Positions 8,297-15,892 of a DNA stretch of 16,898 bases are shown piece by piece. Where the stretch lies: contig DJTQ01000374.1 of the NCBI GenBank assembly GCA_002439285.1, positions 1 through 16,898 of the forward strand, in the 5' to 3' direction. The notes beneath the pieces were generated by a model that saw only the letters and a list, made by a program, of their open reading frames with translations, had not been told where the DNA came from and did no database searches. Within the stretch, counting starts at the first letter, position 1; every line of letters starts with the position of its first letter. Source of the DNA: Paenibacillaceae bacterium UBA6304 (lineage in GTDB: Bacteria > Bacillota > Bacilli > Paenibacillales > Paenibacillaceae). The position numbers were made by a program, and so were the translations under genes.

Positions 8297-9325
8297 TCAA
8301 GTAAAATACTCCAGCTTCGCCTTCGGAAAGAACTTCTCCATATCGGTATAAAGATGACTTTTCAGGTCTTCTTCTTCCTCTTTTTGATAGATGTATTTGC
8401 CGATGCCATATTTACCCCATTTATATCTTCTCTTCTCTTCGTCCAGTTCCAGCTTGGTCATCGGATAGTTCTTCTCGATGACCCGCTTGGCGGGTTTAGT
8501 AAATCGGTGCTGGATAAATTCAAAAGTTATATCATCCCGCGCGTCGGCAGGCAATTCGGCATCAAGGCGTTCAAACATATGGCGATAACCTTGCTCCCAT
8601 CCTTCATGAAGATAAATCGGAGCAACGATGAATCCCAGCGGGTAACCGGCTCTGGCAACCTTTCCTGCGGCCTCAATTCTTTTGTCCAATGGCGAGGTTC
8701 CTGGTTCAAAGTTCTTAATCACATAATCGGCATTGACGCTAAAGCGGAATCTCGTTTTTCCCTGGTGCTTCGCATCCAGCAAATGATCCACATGGTGGAA
8801 CTTTGTCACGAACCTTAATTTCCCGTAGGAGGAATTGCCAAAATGCTCGATGGCACGCTTTAATGTGTGGGTTAAGTGGTCGATTCCCACAATGTCGGAA
8901 GTACAGGCTGCCTCGAAGCGGGTGAATTCGGGTGCTCGTTCCTCCATGTATTTGTCGGCGGCCTCCAATATTTCATCTACGTTGACATAGGTGCGAATGT
9001 ACGGCTTGCTCCCCATGGTTGTCTGCAAATAGCAGTAATGGCAATGACCCATGCAGCCTGTGGCAAATGGAATAGCGTATTCAGCCGACGGCTTGGAGGT
9101 GTCGAACTTCAGCGTCTTCCGAATTCCGACAACCAGCGTTGATTTGGCCACCCGGTATTTTTGAAAATCGTTGTCTCCCGGAAGATTCCTCACTTGGTTA
9201 TGCGAGGTCGTATAGCGAATTTCAACGTCCATGTTTTTGAATTTTTCGAGCAATTCTATACCCAATGGATATTCCAAGGCGTCCGGTTCAAAATAAACCA
9301 GCTTAGGCATAAACGGGTTGATCAT
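8297..9325 (-). CDS. splB: Spore photoproduct lyase (radical SAM DNA repair enzyme)
   Basis: The product is 342 residues, the same length as Bacillus subtilis SplB, and closely similar to it over the whole length. The radical-SAM cluster motif CMGHCHYC gives C91, C95 and C98. The conserved hydrogen-donor cysteine is C141 in FEAACTSD. Other family blocks are AEYAIPFATG, YLQTTMGSKPYIRTYVN and FIQHRFTKPAKRVIEKNYP. The enzyme uses S-adenosylmethionine to split the thymine dimer (5-thyminyl-5,6-dihydrothymine) formed by UV in dormant spore DNA, and acts early in germination. The start ATG overlaps the splA stop as ATGA, so the two genes are translationally coupled. Its presence is the best evidence in the window that the organism makes endospores. 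Confidence 0.98.
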   Translation of the reverse strand: MINPFMPKLVYFEPDALEYPLGIELLEKFKNMDVEIRYTTSHNQVRNLPGDNDFQKYRVAKSTLVVGIRKTLKFDTSKPSAEYAIPFATGCMGHCHYCYLQTTMGSKPYIRTYVNVDEILEAADKYMEERAPEFTRFEAACTSDIVGIDHLTHTLKRAIEHFGNSSYGKLRFVTKFHHVDHLLDAKHQGKTRFRFSVNADYVIKNFEPGTSPLDKRIEAAGKVARAGYPLGFIVAPIYLHEGWEQGYRHMFERLDAELPADARDDITFEFIQHRFTKPAKRVIEKNYPMTKLELDEEKRRYKWGKYGIGKYIYQKEEEEDLKSHLYTDMEKFFPKAKLEYFT

Positions 9326-9585
9326 TCCAGTGTCTCCTCCGGTGCATTGCCAAAGTAATGATCGTAAGCTTGCTCCGCTTCGCCCGCCGTAGCATAGACG
9401 GCCATTTCCTGTGTCAGTGGATAATACGTTTCATAAAGAAACACCGCGAGCTCTCCGGGTTGCTCCGGATGGTTCACGACGGCGGCCTCTTGTATGTTAG
9501 CCACATCCTGGGTATGCGGGTTGCGGTAAAAGACATAGACGATGTCCCCAGCTTGGTAGGTTCCGTGTTCGCTATACAAATCCAT
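9322..9585 (-). CDS. splA: SplA, TRAP-like regulator of spore photoproduct lyase
   Basis: The product is 87 residues, similar in length and sequence to Bacillus subtilis SplA (79 residues). The block GDIVYVFYRNPHTQDVANIQEA and the later LAVFLYETYYPLTQEMAVY are the recognisable core. The ATG at 9585 has a GAGAGTGA ribosome binding site seven bases upstream. SplA is described as a negative regulator of the operon with resemblance to the RNA-binding protein TRAP. I see no run of spaced GAG/UAG triplets in the short leader that would make an obvious TRAP-like RNA target. It shares four bases with splB. The C-terminal tail (AYDHYFGNAPEETLE) is the least conserved part. Confidence 0.93.
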   Translation of the reverse strand: MDLYSEHGTYQAGDIVYVFYRNPHTQDVANIQEAAVVNHPEQPGELAVFLYETYYPLTQEMAVYATAGEAEQAYDHYFGNAPEETLE

Positions 9586-9627
9586 TTATTGTTCACTCTC
9601 TTTCCTTATGGCGGCTTGCTTAATTTA

Positions 9628-9656
9628 TATATTCCCCCAAGCATCTAAACTTATGA
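9628..9656 (-). promoter_or_regulatory. Possible forespore (sigma-G-type) promoter of splAB
   Basis: On the minus strand TCATA (9652-9656) matches four of five positions of the sigma-G/-F -35 element GHATR. After 17 bases, GAATATA (9628-9634) matches three of five fixed positions of CATNNTA. It would start transcription near 9621, about 36 bases before splA. The sequence fit is weak; the location and the known sigma-G control of splAB in Bacillus subtilis are what recommend it. Confidence 0.3.
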
Positions 9657-9670
9657 TTATTAATAAGGGG

Positions 9671-9718
9671 AAAAGGAAAAGCCATGAACCTTAACCGTTA
9701 TGGTCGAAGATCATGGCT
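9671..9718 (-). terminator. Rho-independent terminator of the phosphodiesterase-MFS operon
   Basis: AGCCATGA (9680-9687) and TCATGGCT (9711-9718) form an eight-base perfect stem, with a further ACC/GGT pairing inside the loop. On the minus strand the stem is followed by TTTTCC then TTTTCC. It lies about 55 bases after the MFS stop and before the splA promoter region, so it separates the two minus-strand operons. Confidence 0.75.
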
Positions 9719-9772
9719 AAATGAAATTGAAATCGATGCTTCTGTTCAAAACAATATTACGGTACGATCGCT

Positions 9773-11044
9773 TTAAATCAATCCTTGCTCATTCACGCTA
9801 GGCTTTCCGGCCTCAAGTAATATTTTGTTCCTGCCCAGGAATAACGCGAGGATCAAGATAAACAGTCCGGTCCCGATCAGCAGCCATTCGATTCGAATCA
9901 CATCGGCAATCGGGCCGAAAATGAGCATTCCTACTGGCATCATCGAGGTAGAAATCATCCCGAACACCCCGAATATTCTTCCTAAGTAACTCTCTTCTAC
10001 CCTCTCTTGGACTAAAACCAGGGTCGGGGTATTAAATAGGGGCATTGCCAAACCAAATACGGCCATGAAGACCAAATAGATCCAGAAGACAGGGACAAGG
10101 CCCAGCGCCAGCGTACAAGCTCCCATAAGAAGACTTGCGAGGGTCATCGTATGAACTTTATTCCGGAAGCCGCCCCAGGCTGCAATGAACCCGCCTCCTG
10201 CCATCATGCCGACCGAAAAGGCAATCTCAATGGCGGTTAAACGCCAGACTTCATTTCCAAAGCTGCGGATTACCTGTAGCGGCGTCAGAAATGACGCAGG
10301 GGCCATCAATACAAAGAATATGGCGAAGAACAGAAAGAAGCTTTTCAAAAAATCATGTTGCTTAATGTAGATGATGCCTTGTTTAAAATCGCTGAAATAA
10401 CTCGTGGTCTGCTTCTCAGATGCCTTTTTATGTGCTGGAATTTTAAAGAATAGAAGTAGGGTCATAATCGCAATCGTTGCGGTTATGACGTCAATAAAGA
10501 AGATAATTTCAAGAGAAGCCATTGTCATTAGAGCGGCACTGGCCATTGGGGCTACAAACGTCATGATCGCTTGCAATGTTCCGTTAATACCATTAACTTG
10601 AGTCAGCTTTTCAGTTGGGACAATTTGCGGCAAAATGGCACCGACCGCCGGGGTTTGAATTCCGGTTCCAAGCGCCCGCACAGCAGCCATTACAAAGAGT
10701 AGCCAAATCTCATCATGCCCCATTAGAAATAAAATGGCCAAAATCAGAGTAGCTAACGCAATCAGGGCATCGGCCAAAATGATGAGAAGCTTGCGGTTAA
10801 ACCGATCCGCCCACACACCGGCAAAGGGTGACAAAATAAAGGTCGGGATAAAACCGCAAATGATATACAGCGTCATCATTACACCCGACTCGGTAGCCAG
10901 TGAAATATGCCACATGATCGCATATTGAACCAAGGCCGAACCAAATAGCGAAATCGTCTGACTGCTCAGGAAGAGGATCATATTTCTTTTCCAGCTACTA
11001 GCTTGCATCAGCTTATGTTCACCATCTTTCTTCTTTTTTGACAA
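9773..11044 (-). CDS. MFS exporter, DHA3 (macrolide/multidrug efflux-like) type
   Basis: The product is a 423-residue integral membrane protein with about 12 hydrophobic segments in two halves joined by a polar loop (about residues 205-225, KIPAHKKASEKQTTS). The MFS signature A motif is clear at residues 76-85 (GVWADRFNRK). Overall sequence and length fit the MFS_3/DHA3 group, which exports drugs and other small molecules by proton antiport; the substrate is unknown. The start is TTG at 11044, supported by AAAGGAG five bases upstream; an ATG in the same stretch is out of frame and an in-frame ATG lies 12 codons inside. The lysine-rich N-terminus (SKKKKDGEHK) is cytoplasmic. It follows the phosphodiesterase gene by only 10 bases, so they form an operon, and a shared role in nucleotide, phosphate-ester or antibiotic handling is possible but unproven. 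Confidence 0.92.
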   Translation of the reverse strand: MSKKKKDGEHKLMQASSWKRNMILFLSSQTISLFGSALVQYAIMWHISLATESGVMMTLYIICGFIPTFILSPFAGVWADRFNRKLLIILADALIALATLILAILFLMGHDEIWLLFVMAAVRALGTGIQTPAVGAILPQIVPTEKLTQVNGINGTLQAIMTFVAPMASAALMTMASLEIIFFIDVITATIAIMTLLLFFKIPAHKKASEKQTTSYFSDFKQGIIYIKQHDFLKSFFLFFAIFFVLMAPASFLTPLQVIRSFGNEVWRLTAIEIAFSVGMMAGGGFIAAWGGFRNKVHTMTLASLLMGACTLALGLVPVFWIYLVFMAVFGLAMPLFNTPTLVLVQERVEESYLGRIFGVFGMISTSMMPVGMLIFGPIADVIRIEWLLIGTGLFILILALFLGRNKILLEAGKPSVNEQGLI

Positions 11045-11054
11045 ATCATCTCCT

Positions 11055-12677
11055 TTAGTTCATTCCATTATTTTGAAGGTCCTTTGTAAGAAGGTCAAGT
11101 AAATAATATTTCAAATCAACCACACGCAAGGATCGGGGTGTTACATCCGTACCGCTGATGATCAAGGGAACCAACGACTCCGCTCTTCGCATGGAACCGT
11201 GGCCGCCTCCTCCTTCATGTTTCGGCGAATTTTTGTCCGTCAGTTCGTATCCGGGTTTAGCCGTAACGACCAAATAATTACCTTCGTGGGAGTCGAGTGC
11301 GCTCGACAATCTCATGAGTGCATCGGGATATTCATCGTAATCCAATGTTTGATCTTCCTTATTCACCCGTAAATCCAACACGCCGGTATCTCCTTCCAGC
11401 GTCCAGGATTGCCGGTAAGGATCCCTCAACGTTCCGCCGGCTATATAACTGAGTTGCTTTGAAGTTCCTCCTTGCTTGACGTGAATCCGGTCCCGGTCAC
11501 TCCAGGCCACGAAGTCGATGCGGGGATCGGCTTGTAGCTGAGCCGCTGCATTTTCTATTGAAGCATCCTTTTTCAGGGGATAGACATAAGCCATCGTTTC
11601 ATTCACAGCAAAGAGATACTCCTTTTCCTCGGACATGGATTCACCCGGGCTTAACACCCGGGTGTCGCCAAATATAGCAGGCAGGTCGATCTCCGGGTTT
11701 TGAGCGGCTGGCCGGATTTGAGTCATGCCGCTGTCGCCGGCAACAATTATCACTGCATCTTTTAAAGCTTGCTCTCGCGAACCGAAGGATTGAAGCAGGG
11801 AAGCAAGCTGCCGGTCCAAGTCTTTAAGTCCCTTTAATGCAGTAGGGCCGTTCCTATGCAGTTTCTGGTCCAGATCAGGAAGATACACGAACAGAAACTC
11901 AGGCAACTTCCGGGTCCGGACCAAATATTTGACGGCTTCGATGGCATAATCGTTACTGAATCCTAACTTGTCAATCACACCTTCAGGCAGGGGAATCTGA
12001 CCCTTCAACGGGTTAGACAATGAGCCCAAGGTCATAAAGTCCGGTCCTTTCACATGAATTTCTTGTGGCAAAGTTGTCGGTACATGAATCCATCCGGGGA
12101 TCGACAGCCTATGATCTCTTGTTCCCCTGTAAATCAAGCCGTTAATCGAGCCCGATTTCAAACCGAGGCGAGCCAAATCCTCATGAATTGTCGTTACGCC
12201 GGAATTCAAATGATCTTGATTCAAATGAATGATCGCATCATTCAATACGCGATTGACCCCTTGTTGAAGGATTTCAATCGGCCCTGTTCCGTAGTTAATC
12301 ACTTTCTTATCCTTAACTGAATACCAGGTCAGCCCAGGTACCTTGTGTTTGTCCGGATAGGTTCCGGTGAGCAAAGTACTGTCAATCGAAACGGACATGG
12401 TCGGAAAGGAGCTCACCATGTTTTTGTAATATTGTCCTTGTTCGGTAAGATACTGCAGGGTCGGAAGCTCTTCATTCCGGATGCCCCGGTCTATAGATTG
12501 AGGCATCAAGGAGTCAACCAAGAGAAATATAACTTTTTTGACATGCGTACCATTGGCTGATTTTAATTTCAGTAGATCCTGTTCTTTCGGTTTCGGATTT
12601 TGGCATCCGGACATGTTAAACGTAACTAAAATCGAAATTAAGATTGCACCAAGAATCCGGTGTTTTATTTTCCTCAT
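11055..12677 (-). CDS. Lipoprotein of the type I phosphodiesterase / alkaline phosphatase superfamily
   Basis: The product is 540 residues. The N-terminus is a lipoprotein signal (basic MRKIKHR, hydrophobic core, lipobox MSGC with Cys25), so it is anchored outside the membrane. Superfamily features follow in order: metal Asp55 in FLLVDSL, nucleophile Thr93 in SFPTMS, the STLLTGTYPDKH block, metal pair Asp270 and His274 in DLDQKLHRNGP, Asp315 in AGDSGMTQ and His493 in GGGGHGS. The usual Asp-His pair of the DHGM motif is Asp315-Ser316 here, so one metal ligand appears to be lost. Relatives cleave nucleotides, phosphodiesters or phosphonates at two zinc ions; the substrate here is unknown. The ATG at 12677 has a GGGAGAG site. 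A perfect TATAAT lies at 12700-12705 on the same strand, but I see no good -35. The MFS gene follows in the same operon. Confidence 0.9.
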   Translation of the reverse strand: MRKIKHRILGAILISILVTFNMSGCQNPKPKEQDLLKLKSANGTHVKKVIFLLVDSLMPQSIDRGIRNEELPTLQYLTEQGQYYKNMVSSFPTMSVSIDSTLLTGTYPDKHKVPGLTWYSVKDKKVINYGTGPIEILQQGVNRVLNDAIIHLNQDHLNSGVTTIHEDLARLGLKSGSINGLIYRGTRDHRLSIPGWIHVPTTLPQEIHVKGPDFMTLGSLSNPLKGQIPLPEGVIDKLGFSNDYAIEAVKYLVRTRKLPEFLFVYLPDLDQKLHRNGPTALKGLKDLDRQLASLLQSFGSREQALKDAVIIVAGDSGMTQIRPAAQNPEIDLPAIFGDTRVLSPGESMSEEKEYLFAVNETMAYVYPLKKDASIENAAAQLQADPRIDFVAWSDRDRIHVKQGGTSKQLSYIAGGTLRDPYRQSWTLEGDTGVLDLRVNKEDQTLDYDEYPDALMRLSSALDSHEGNYLVVTAKPGYELTDKNSPKHEGGGGHGSMRRAESLVPLIISGTDVTPRSLRVVDLKYYLLDLLTKDLQNNGMN

Positions 12678-12844
12678 TACGGCTTCTCTCCCGTTTTTTA
12701 TTATATTTTGTCACAGTAAGAGGATAGCCATTCCTATTTCCTATCAAATTTCATTTCCGATTTGGTGCCTATGATGCAAAGCTTGGCAATCGGGAGGAAG
12801 ACATCCGGACAGCCTTGTGAGTTGTCCACCCTTCCGAAAATAAT

Positions 12845-12880
12845 AAATAGGCCTCCCTCTTTAAAAGAAGGGGCCTATTT
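12845..12880 (-). terminator. Terminator after the thioredoxin-like gene
   Basis: AAATAGGCC (12845-12853) pairs exactly with GGCCTATTT (12872-12880), and the inner CCCTCTT/AAGAAGGG pairs with one bulge. On the minus strand the hairpin starts 22 bases after the thioredoxin stop and is followed by ATTATTTT. The rest of 12678-12902 holds the upstream region of the phosphodiesterase gene and nothing else I can recognise. Confidence 0.8.
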
Positions 12881-12902
12881 ATCTACCGTTTTATTTCAGT
12901 TC

Positions 12903-13229
12903 TTACTTCTGAGCTTCCAATGCTTCCAGGTATTCATTTACTTGTGCCGGTGTCTTCGCGAACTTACTGTGCAAATGGCCTACTTTCTCTCCGTTCTTGT
13001 ATACCAGCAAACTCGGAATCCCGCGGACTTCATTGGCTTCAGCAAGCGGTTGGAACGCTTCGGCATCGATCGCGAAAAAGTCCTTGTCCACATGTTCCTC
13101 CACGATGCCCCCGATAAAACGGTCCAGATTTTTGCAATCCGGGCACCAGGTCGTATCAAATTTCACCACCGTAAACTTGTCTCTCTGAATCAATTCAGTG
13201 AACTGTTCTTGTGATTGAATTCTCTCCAT
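12903..13229 (-). CDS. Thioredoxin-like protein with WCPDC active site
   Basis: The product is 108 residues, a single thioredoxin fold with no signal peptide or membrane segment, so it is cytoplasmic. The redox motif is WCPDC (Trp28, Cys29, Cys32) in FDTTWCPDCKNLDRF, and the cis-proline is Pro72 in RGIPSLLVYKNGEKV. The Pro-Asp pair between the cysteines differs from the Gly-Pro of housekeeping thioredoxin and is typical of a separate small thioredoxin-like family in Bacillota (B. subtilis YtpP/YdbP type). The role is probably disulfide reduction of specific partners. The ATG at 13229 has AAAGGAG (13239-13245). It stands alone between a terminator and the divergent serine hydrolase gene. Confidence 0.92.
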   Translation of the reverse strand: MERIQSQEQFTELIQRDKFTVVKFDTTWCPDCKNLDRFIGGIVEEHVDKDFFAIDAEAFQPLAEANEVRGIPSLLVYKNGEKVGHLHSKFAKTPAQVNEYLEALEAQK

Positions 13230-13254
13230 CTGTATCCACTCCTTTACATAGTTA

Positions 13255-13284
13255 ATTGTAGCTCATCCTGCCCTAACCATACAA
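13255..13284 (-). promoter_or_regulatory. Possible promoter of the thioredoxin-like gene
   Basis: On the minus strand TTGTAT (13279-13284) and TACAAT (13255-13260) are 18 bases apart. The -10 element matches five of six consensus bases, the -35 only three. The transcript would start almost at the ribosome binding site, giving a very short leader. For the divergent serine hydrolase gene a TATAGT at 13350-13355 is the only -10-like hexamer noted, without a credible -35. Confidence 0.27.
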
Positions 13285-13381
13285 TCTCCATGAATTCCCG
13301 GTGGCAGCGCCTGATTTGTTGCAAGCCTGAGATTAAAGTAAACTTGTCTTATAGTCAGATTTTTATTGGGGGAAGGATCTT

Positions 13382-14335
13382 ATGGACTTATCTACGCTAG
13401 CTTCAGCTATCTCCACTTTGGATTTACGAAGCTGTTTAATAAGCAGGCAAGATACACTCGTTTTCGAGCATTATAGAGATCATCACGCCGCAACGGATAT
13501 CGCAAAAATCAATTCATGCACCAAAAGCGTATTGTCAGCGCTCCTCTGCTTCGCGATGGATCAGCGGTTGCTTCCGCAAACCGATACACCGATCAGTACA
13601 TTCTTTCCACAGCTCGCCGCGCATCCTGATCCCCGTTACCGGGAAATCACGCTACTGCACCTGTTAACATTGACAGCCGGCTTCGAATGGACCGAGTTTG
13701 GCGGCCGAAACTCATTTCCCCGGATGACCCGATCCCCCGATTGGGTGCAATTTGTGTTGGATCAGCCGTTGAGCAACGCTCCGGGAGACAAAATGGAATA
13801 CAATTCCGGAGTCTCGCAATTATTGTCAGCCATTCTTGTACAAGCCTCGGGTATGTCGGCAGCCAGGTTTGCTGAGCTAAATTTGTTCGGCCCGCTGGGC
13901 ATTGAATCCTACAAATGGGAACAAGATCCCCAAGGAATTCATACCGGGGGTTTCGGATTATGGCTGCGGCCGTCGGATATGCTGAAATTCGGACAGCTTT
14001 TTTTGAGACAGGGAACATGGAAAGACCGGCAGATCATTTCCAAAGAACTCGCCGTACAGTCAGTACAACCGCATATTTCCGTGGAAGCGCCCCGCCGGGG
14101 CTGGTATGGCTGGCATTGGTGGGCGGATTCGTACATGGGGAAGGAGGGAGACCAGGAATATGTACTATCCTCGTCTTTCGATTACTTCTATGCGCGAGGC
14201 TTTGGGGGACAGTACATTCATGTCATTCCCTCCCTTGAGACTGTTGTGGTTCTAACCGACGATAAACGTAAAAAGTCGCAGTTCCCCGGCGATGTGTTCC
14301 GCCAATTCATCGCACCTTTGCTTGGCCGTTCATGA
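13382..14335 (+). CDS. Beta-lactamase-fold serine hydrolase (PF00144 family)
   Basis: The product is 317 residues with the penicillin-binding-protein/class C beta-lactamase fold. Catalytic motif one is SxxK at Ser45-Lys48 (SCTKS), motif two is Tyr140-Asn-Ser142 (EYNSG), and the third-motif position is GFGG at residues 273-276 in ARGFGGQYIHV. HLLTLTAGFEW and FGPLGIESYKWEQDPQG are family blocks. No signal peptide is evident, so it appears cytoplasmic, unlike true beta-lactamases; relatives are esterases, peptidases or uncharacterised hydrolases. The ATG at 13382 has a GGGGGAAGG site five to six bases upstream. It diverges from the thioredoxin-like gene and converges on the MOSC gene. The substrate is unknown, and antibiotic resistance should not be inferred. 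Confidence 0.92.
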   Translation: MDLSTLASAISTLDLRSCLISRQDTLVFEHYRDHHAATDIAKINSCTKSVLSALLCFAMDQRLLPQTDTPISTFFPQLAAHPDPRYREITLLHLLTLTAGFEWTEFGGRNSFPRMTRSPDWVQFVLDQPLSNAPGDKMEYNSGVSQLLSAILVQASGMSAARFAELNLFGPLGIESYKWEQDPQGIHTGGFGLWLRPSDMLKFGQLFLRQGTWKDRQIISKELAVQSVQPHISVEAPRRGWYGWHWWADSYMGKEGDQEYVLSSSFDYFYARGFGGQYIHVIPSLETVVVLTDDKRKKSQFPGDVFRQFIAPLLGRS

Positions 14336-14367
14336 TGACAGTTGATAAGGGCAGCATGCAGACCGGG

Positions 14368-14404
14368 GTAGACAGGGCTTCCGCCCTCGTCTACTCTATT
14401 TTCC
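14368..14404 (+). terminator. Terminator of the serine hydrolase gene, overlapping the end of the MOSC gene
   Basis: GTAGAC plus AGGGC (14368-14378) pairs with GCCCT and GTCTAC (14383-14387 and 14389-14394, one C bulged) around a TTCC loop, then TCTATTTT follows. The T-rich tail lies inside the last codons and stop of the MOSC gene on the other strand. It may also act for the minus-strand operon, since the hairpin begins one base after that stop, but no T-run follows on that side. Confidence 0.75.
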
Positions 14405-15082
14405 GGACAATCTCTCCCGGTTACTGGTTTCTTGACCTTGGAGACGCTTAAGGAAAGTAGCTCTCCAGCTCTCCGAGAGCTCCTCTACCTCCAGAATTCT
14501 CTTTATGTCTTCAAACCGGTCCTTCTCCTGATGCATGATCACATTTGCGAAAGAGAGTGTTATTCCTTTAGGATGACGAGATATTAAATGAAGGCCATCC
14601 ATTCGGGAGACAACGCCCTCCTTAAGGACCCGGAAATAAAATCCGGTAAAGCCGGTCTCCTGAACTTGGAGGGGCATATCGGGAGCACCATATCTGGCGG
14701 ATAATTTGTAGCAGGGCTGCCGGGGCTGGCTGACCTGAACAGTCGCTTCTCCCAACTGATAGATATCGCCGATGCAGACATCGCTCTCCAACAATCCGTG
14801 CGTAGTCAGGTTTTCACCGAAAGCCCCAAATTCCAATTCCGTGTGCAGCTTATTCTCCCAAAAGGAATAATGTTCGTGCGGATACACGCACACGGCCTTG
14901 TCTCGCCCGCCATGATGCACCAAATCCGCTTGTCCATCCCCCTCGAAGTTCACCTGCGATAAAAATAACGGCTGATTCACAGGACGCTTGAATATCCCGC
15001 TCGAAATCTCTTTGTTTTGGTACGGGATCAGTTCAGGCTTACTTATGTTGATTGATACAATTTCATATTTAAACTGGCTCAC
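14396..15082 (-). CDS. MOSC-domain protein (YiiM/YflK-like)
   Basis: The product is 228 residues from the GTG at 15082. I prefer this over the GTG at 15091 because GAGGTGA lies five bases before it, while the upstream GTG is itself within that site. The MOSC domain spans most of the protein, with ADLVHHGGRDKAVCVYP and the FGENLTT block. The conserved cysteine is in the QPRQPCYKLSARYG motif (Cys127 counting from the upstream start). The C-terminal helices (DIKRILEVEELSESWRATFLKRL) resemble the extra three-helix domain of YiiM. YiiM-type relatives bind molybdenum cofactor and reduce N-hydroxylated bases and similar compounds; the same role is inferred. It is the last gene of the operon, 10 bases after the CPBP protease gene. 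Confidence 0.92.
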   Translation of the reverse strand: MSQFKYEIVSINISKPELIPYQNKEISSGIFKRPVNQPLFLSQVNFEGDGQADLVHHGGRDKAVCVYPHEHYSFWENKLHTELEFGAFGENLTTHGLLESDVCIGDIYQLGEATVQVSQPRQPCYKLSARYGAPDMPLQVQETGFTGFYFRVLKEGVVSRMDGLHLISRHPKGITLSFANVIMHQEKDRFEDIKRILEVEELSESWRATFLKRLQGQETSNRERLSGK

Positions 15083-15092
15083 AGAATTCACC

Positions 15093-15863
15093 TCAGATCG
15101 ACAGATTAGCGGAGCCCGCCTTTTTTCTGCTCATAAAACCATAAATCAGATATGCTCCGTATAACAGGTACAATACATTCAAAATCGAAACCGCCAGCAC
15201 TTCTTGATCCACAATGGCATTGCTCGTCAGTTGGGCAAGCGTATCGAACAGGAAATGAAAAGCGATCAATGGGATTATATTGCCTGTTGTTTCAATCAAC
15301 AAAGCGAGGATAAACCCGATCAGTAAGGCATTGATGACTTGAAGCAGGATATGTATAATTCCGGTTCCGTTTAGCGCGTTAGCCATATGTAGAATTCCAA
15401 AAAACAGGGAGGAGAAGACAATATAAAATACCGTTCCTTTGAATTGCAGTCTTTCTCTGATAATCCCCCTAAAAACCGATTCCTCCGTGTAGCCGACAAG
15501 AAGCGAGAATACGATAACAATGAGGACGTCCTTGAGAGATAGTTCCAGGTTAAATCCGCCCATAATCGGTTGAACCACTGCAATTATCAGTAACGGAATA
15601 TAATAGAGCGTTGCCTTTCCCTTTCGAAGATCGGGCTTGATGAATCCGAAACTTGCCATAGCCCGGTCTTTTTTGTTCATATACACAGTCACGATAATAG
15701 CCATGATCAAGAAGGCACACCCCTGGGCCAACATGATTCCTCTATCTCCCAGTTCCAGGATTGTCGCCACAGCAGAGGCGATGGAGACCAATAAGGTTAA
15801 CAAAATGCCAAACATAAGCGAAAAAAGAATCGGATGCCGCCCTTTTGTCGTATTTTGATTCAT
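15093..15863 (-). CDS. CPBP-family intramembrane metalloprotease
   Basis: The product is a 256-residue membrane protein with about eight hydrophobic segments. It has all three motifs of the CAAX-protease/bacteriocin-processing (CPBP, Abi) family: EExxxR at Glu127-Glu128-Arg132 (EESVFRG), FxxxH at Phe155-His159 (FGILHM) and HxxxD at His203-Asp207 (HFLFD). These residues form the glutamyl/histidine active site within the membrane. Bacterial members serve in bacteriocin maturation or immunity, or in surface-protein processing, and most have no known substrate. The ATG at 15863 has AAAGGGGAG. It lies 29 bases after the unknown gene and 10 bases before the MOSC gene. I see no bacteriocin precursor nearby. 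Confidence 0.93.
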   Translation of the reverse strand: MNQNTTKGRHPILFSLMFGILLTLLVSIASAVATILELGDRGIMLAQGCAFLIMAIIVTVYMNKKDRAMASFGFIKPDLRKGKATLYYIPLLIIAVVQPIMGGFNLELSLKDVLIVIVFSLLVGYTEESVFRGIIRERLQFKGTVFYIVFSSLFFGILHMANALNGTGIIHILLQVINALLIGFILALLIETTGNIIPLIAFHFLFDTLAQLTSNAIVDQEVLAVSILNVLYLLYGAYLIYGFMSRKKAGSANLSI

Positions 15864-15892
15864 AGTTTCTCCCCTTTATCATCATAAAATTG

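Noticed and set aside
8147..8818. 223-codon plus-strand frame overlapping the GH2 end, the terminator and splB
   Set aside because: It runs through a strong terminator and antisense to the highly conserved splB, has no ribosome binding site, and its translation resembles no family.
9586..9772. Possible small RNA or small gene between splA and the MFS gene
   Set aside because: The only structure is a hairpin with a T-rich tail placed as a terminator for the upstream operon; no ORF with a start signal.
12678..12844. Possible riboswitch or T-box upstream of the phosphodiesterase gene
   Set aside because: No T-box core, no terminator/antiterminator pair and no known aptamer pattern seen; a TATAAT close to the start codon leaves almost no leader.
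12762..13214. 150-codon plus-strand frame over the terminator and the thioredoxin-like gene
   Set aside because: It is antisense to a clear thioredoxin-fold gene and contains a terminator hairpin; no start signal.
15093..15863. CPBP protease as part of a bacteriocin cluster
   Set aside because: No precursor peptide with a double-glycine or similar leader, no modification enzyme and no dedicated bacteriocin transporter is next to it.
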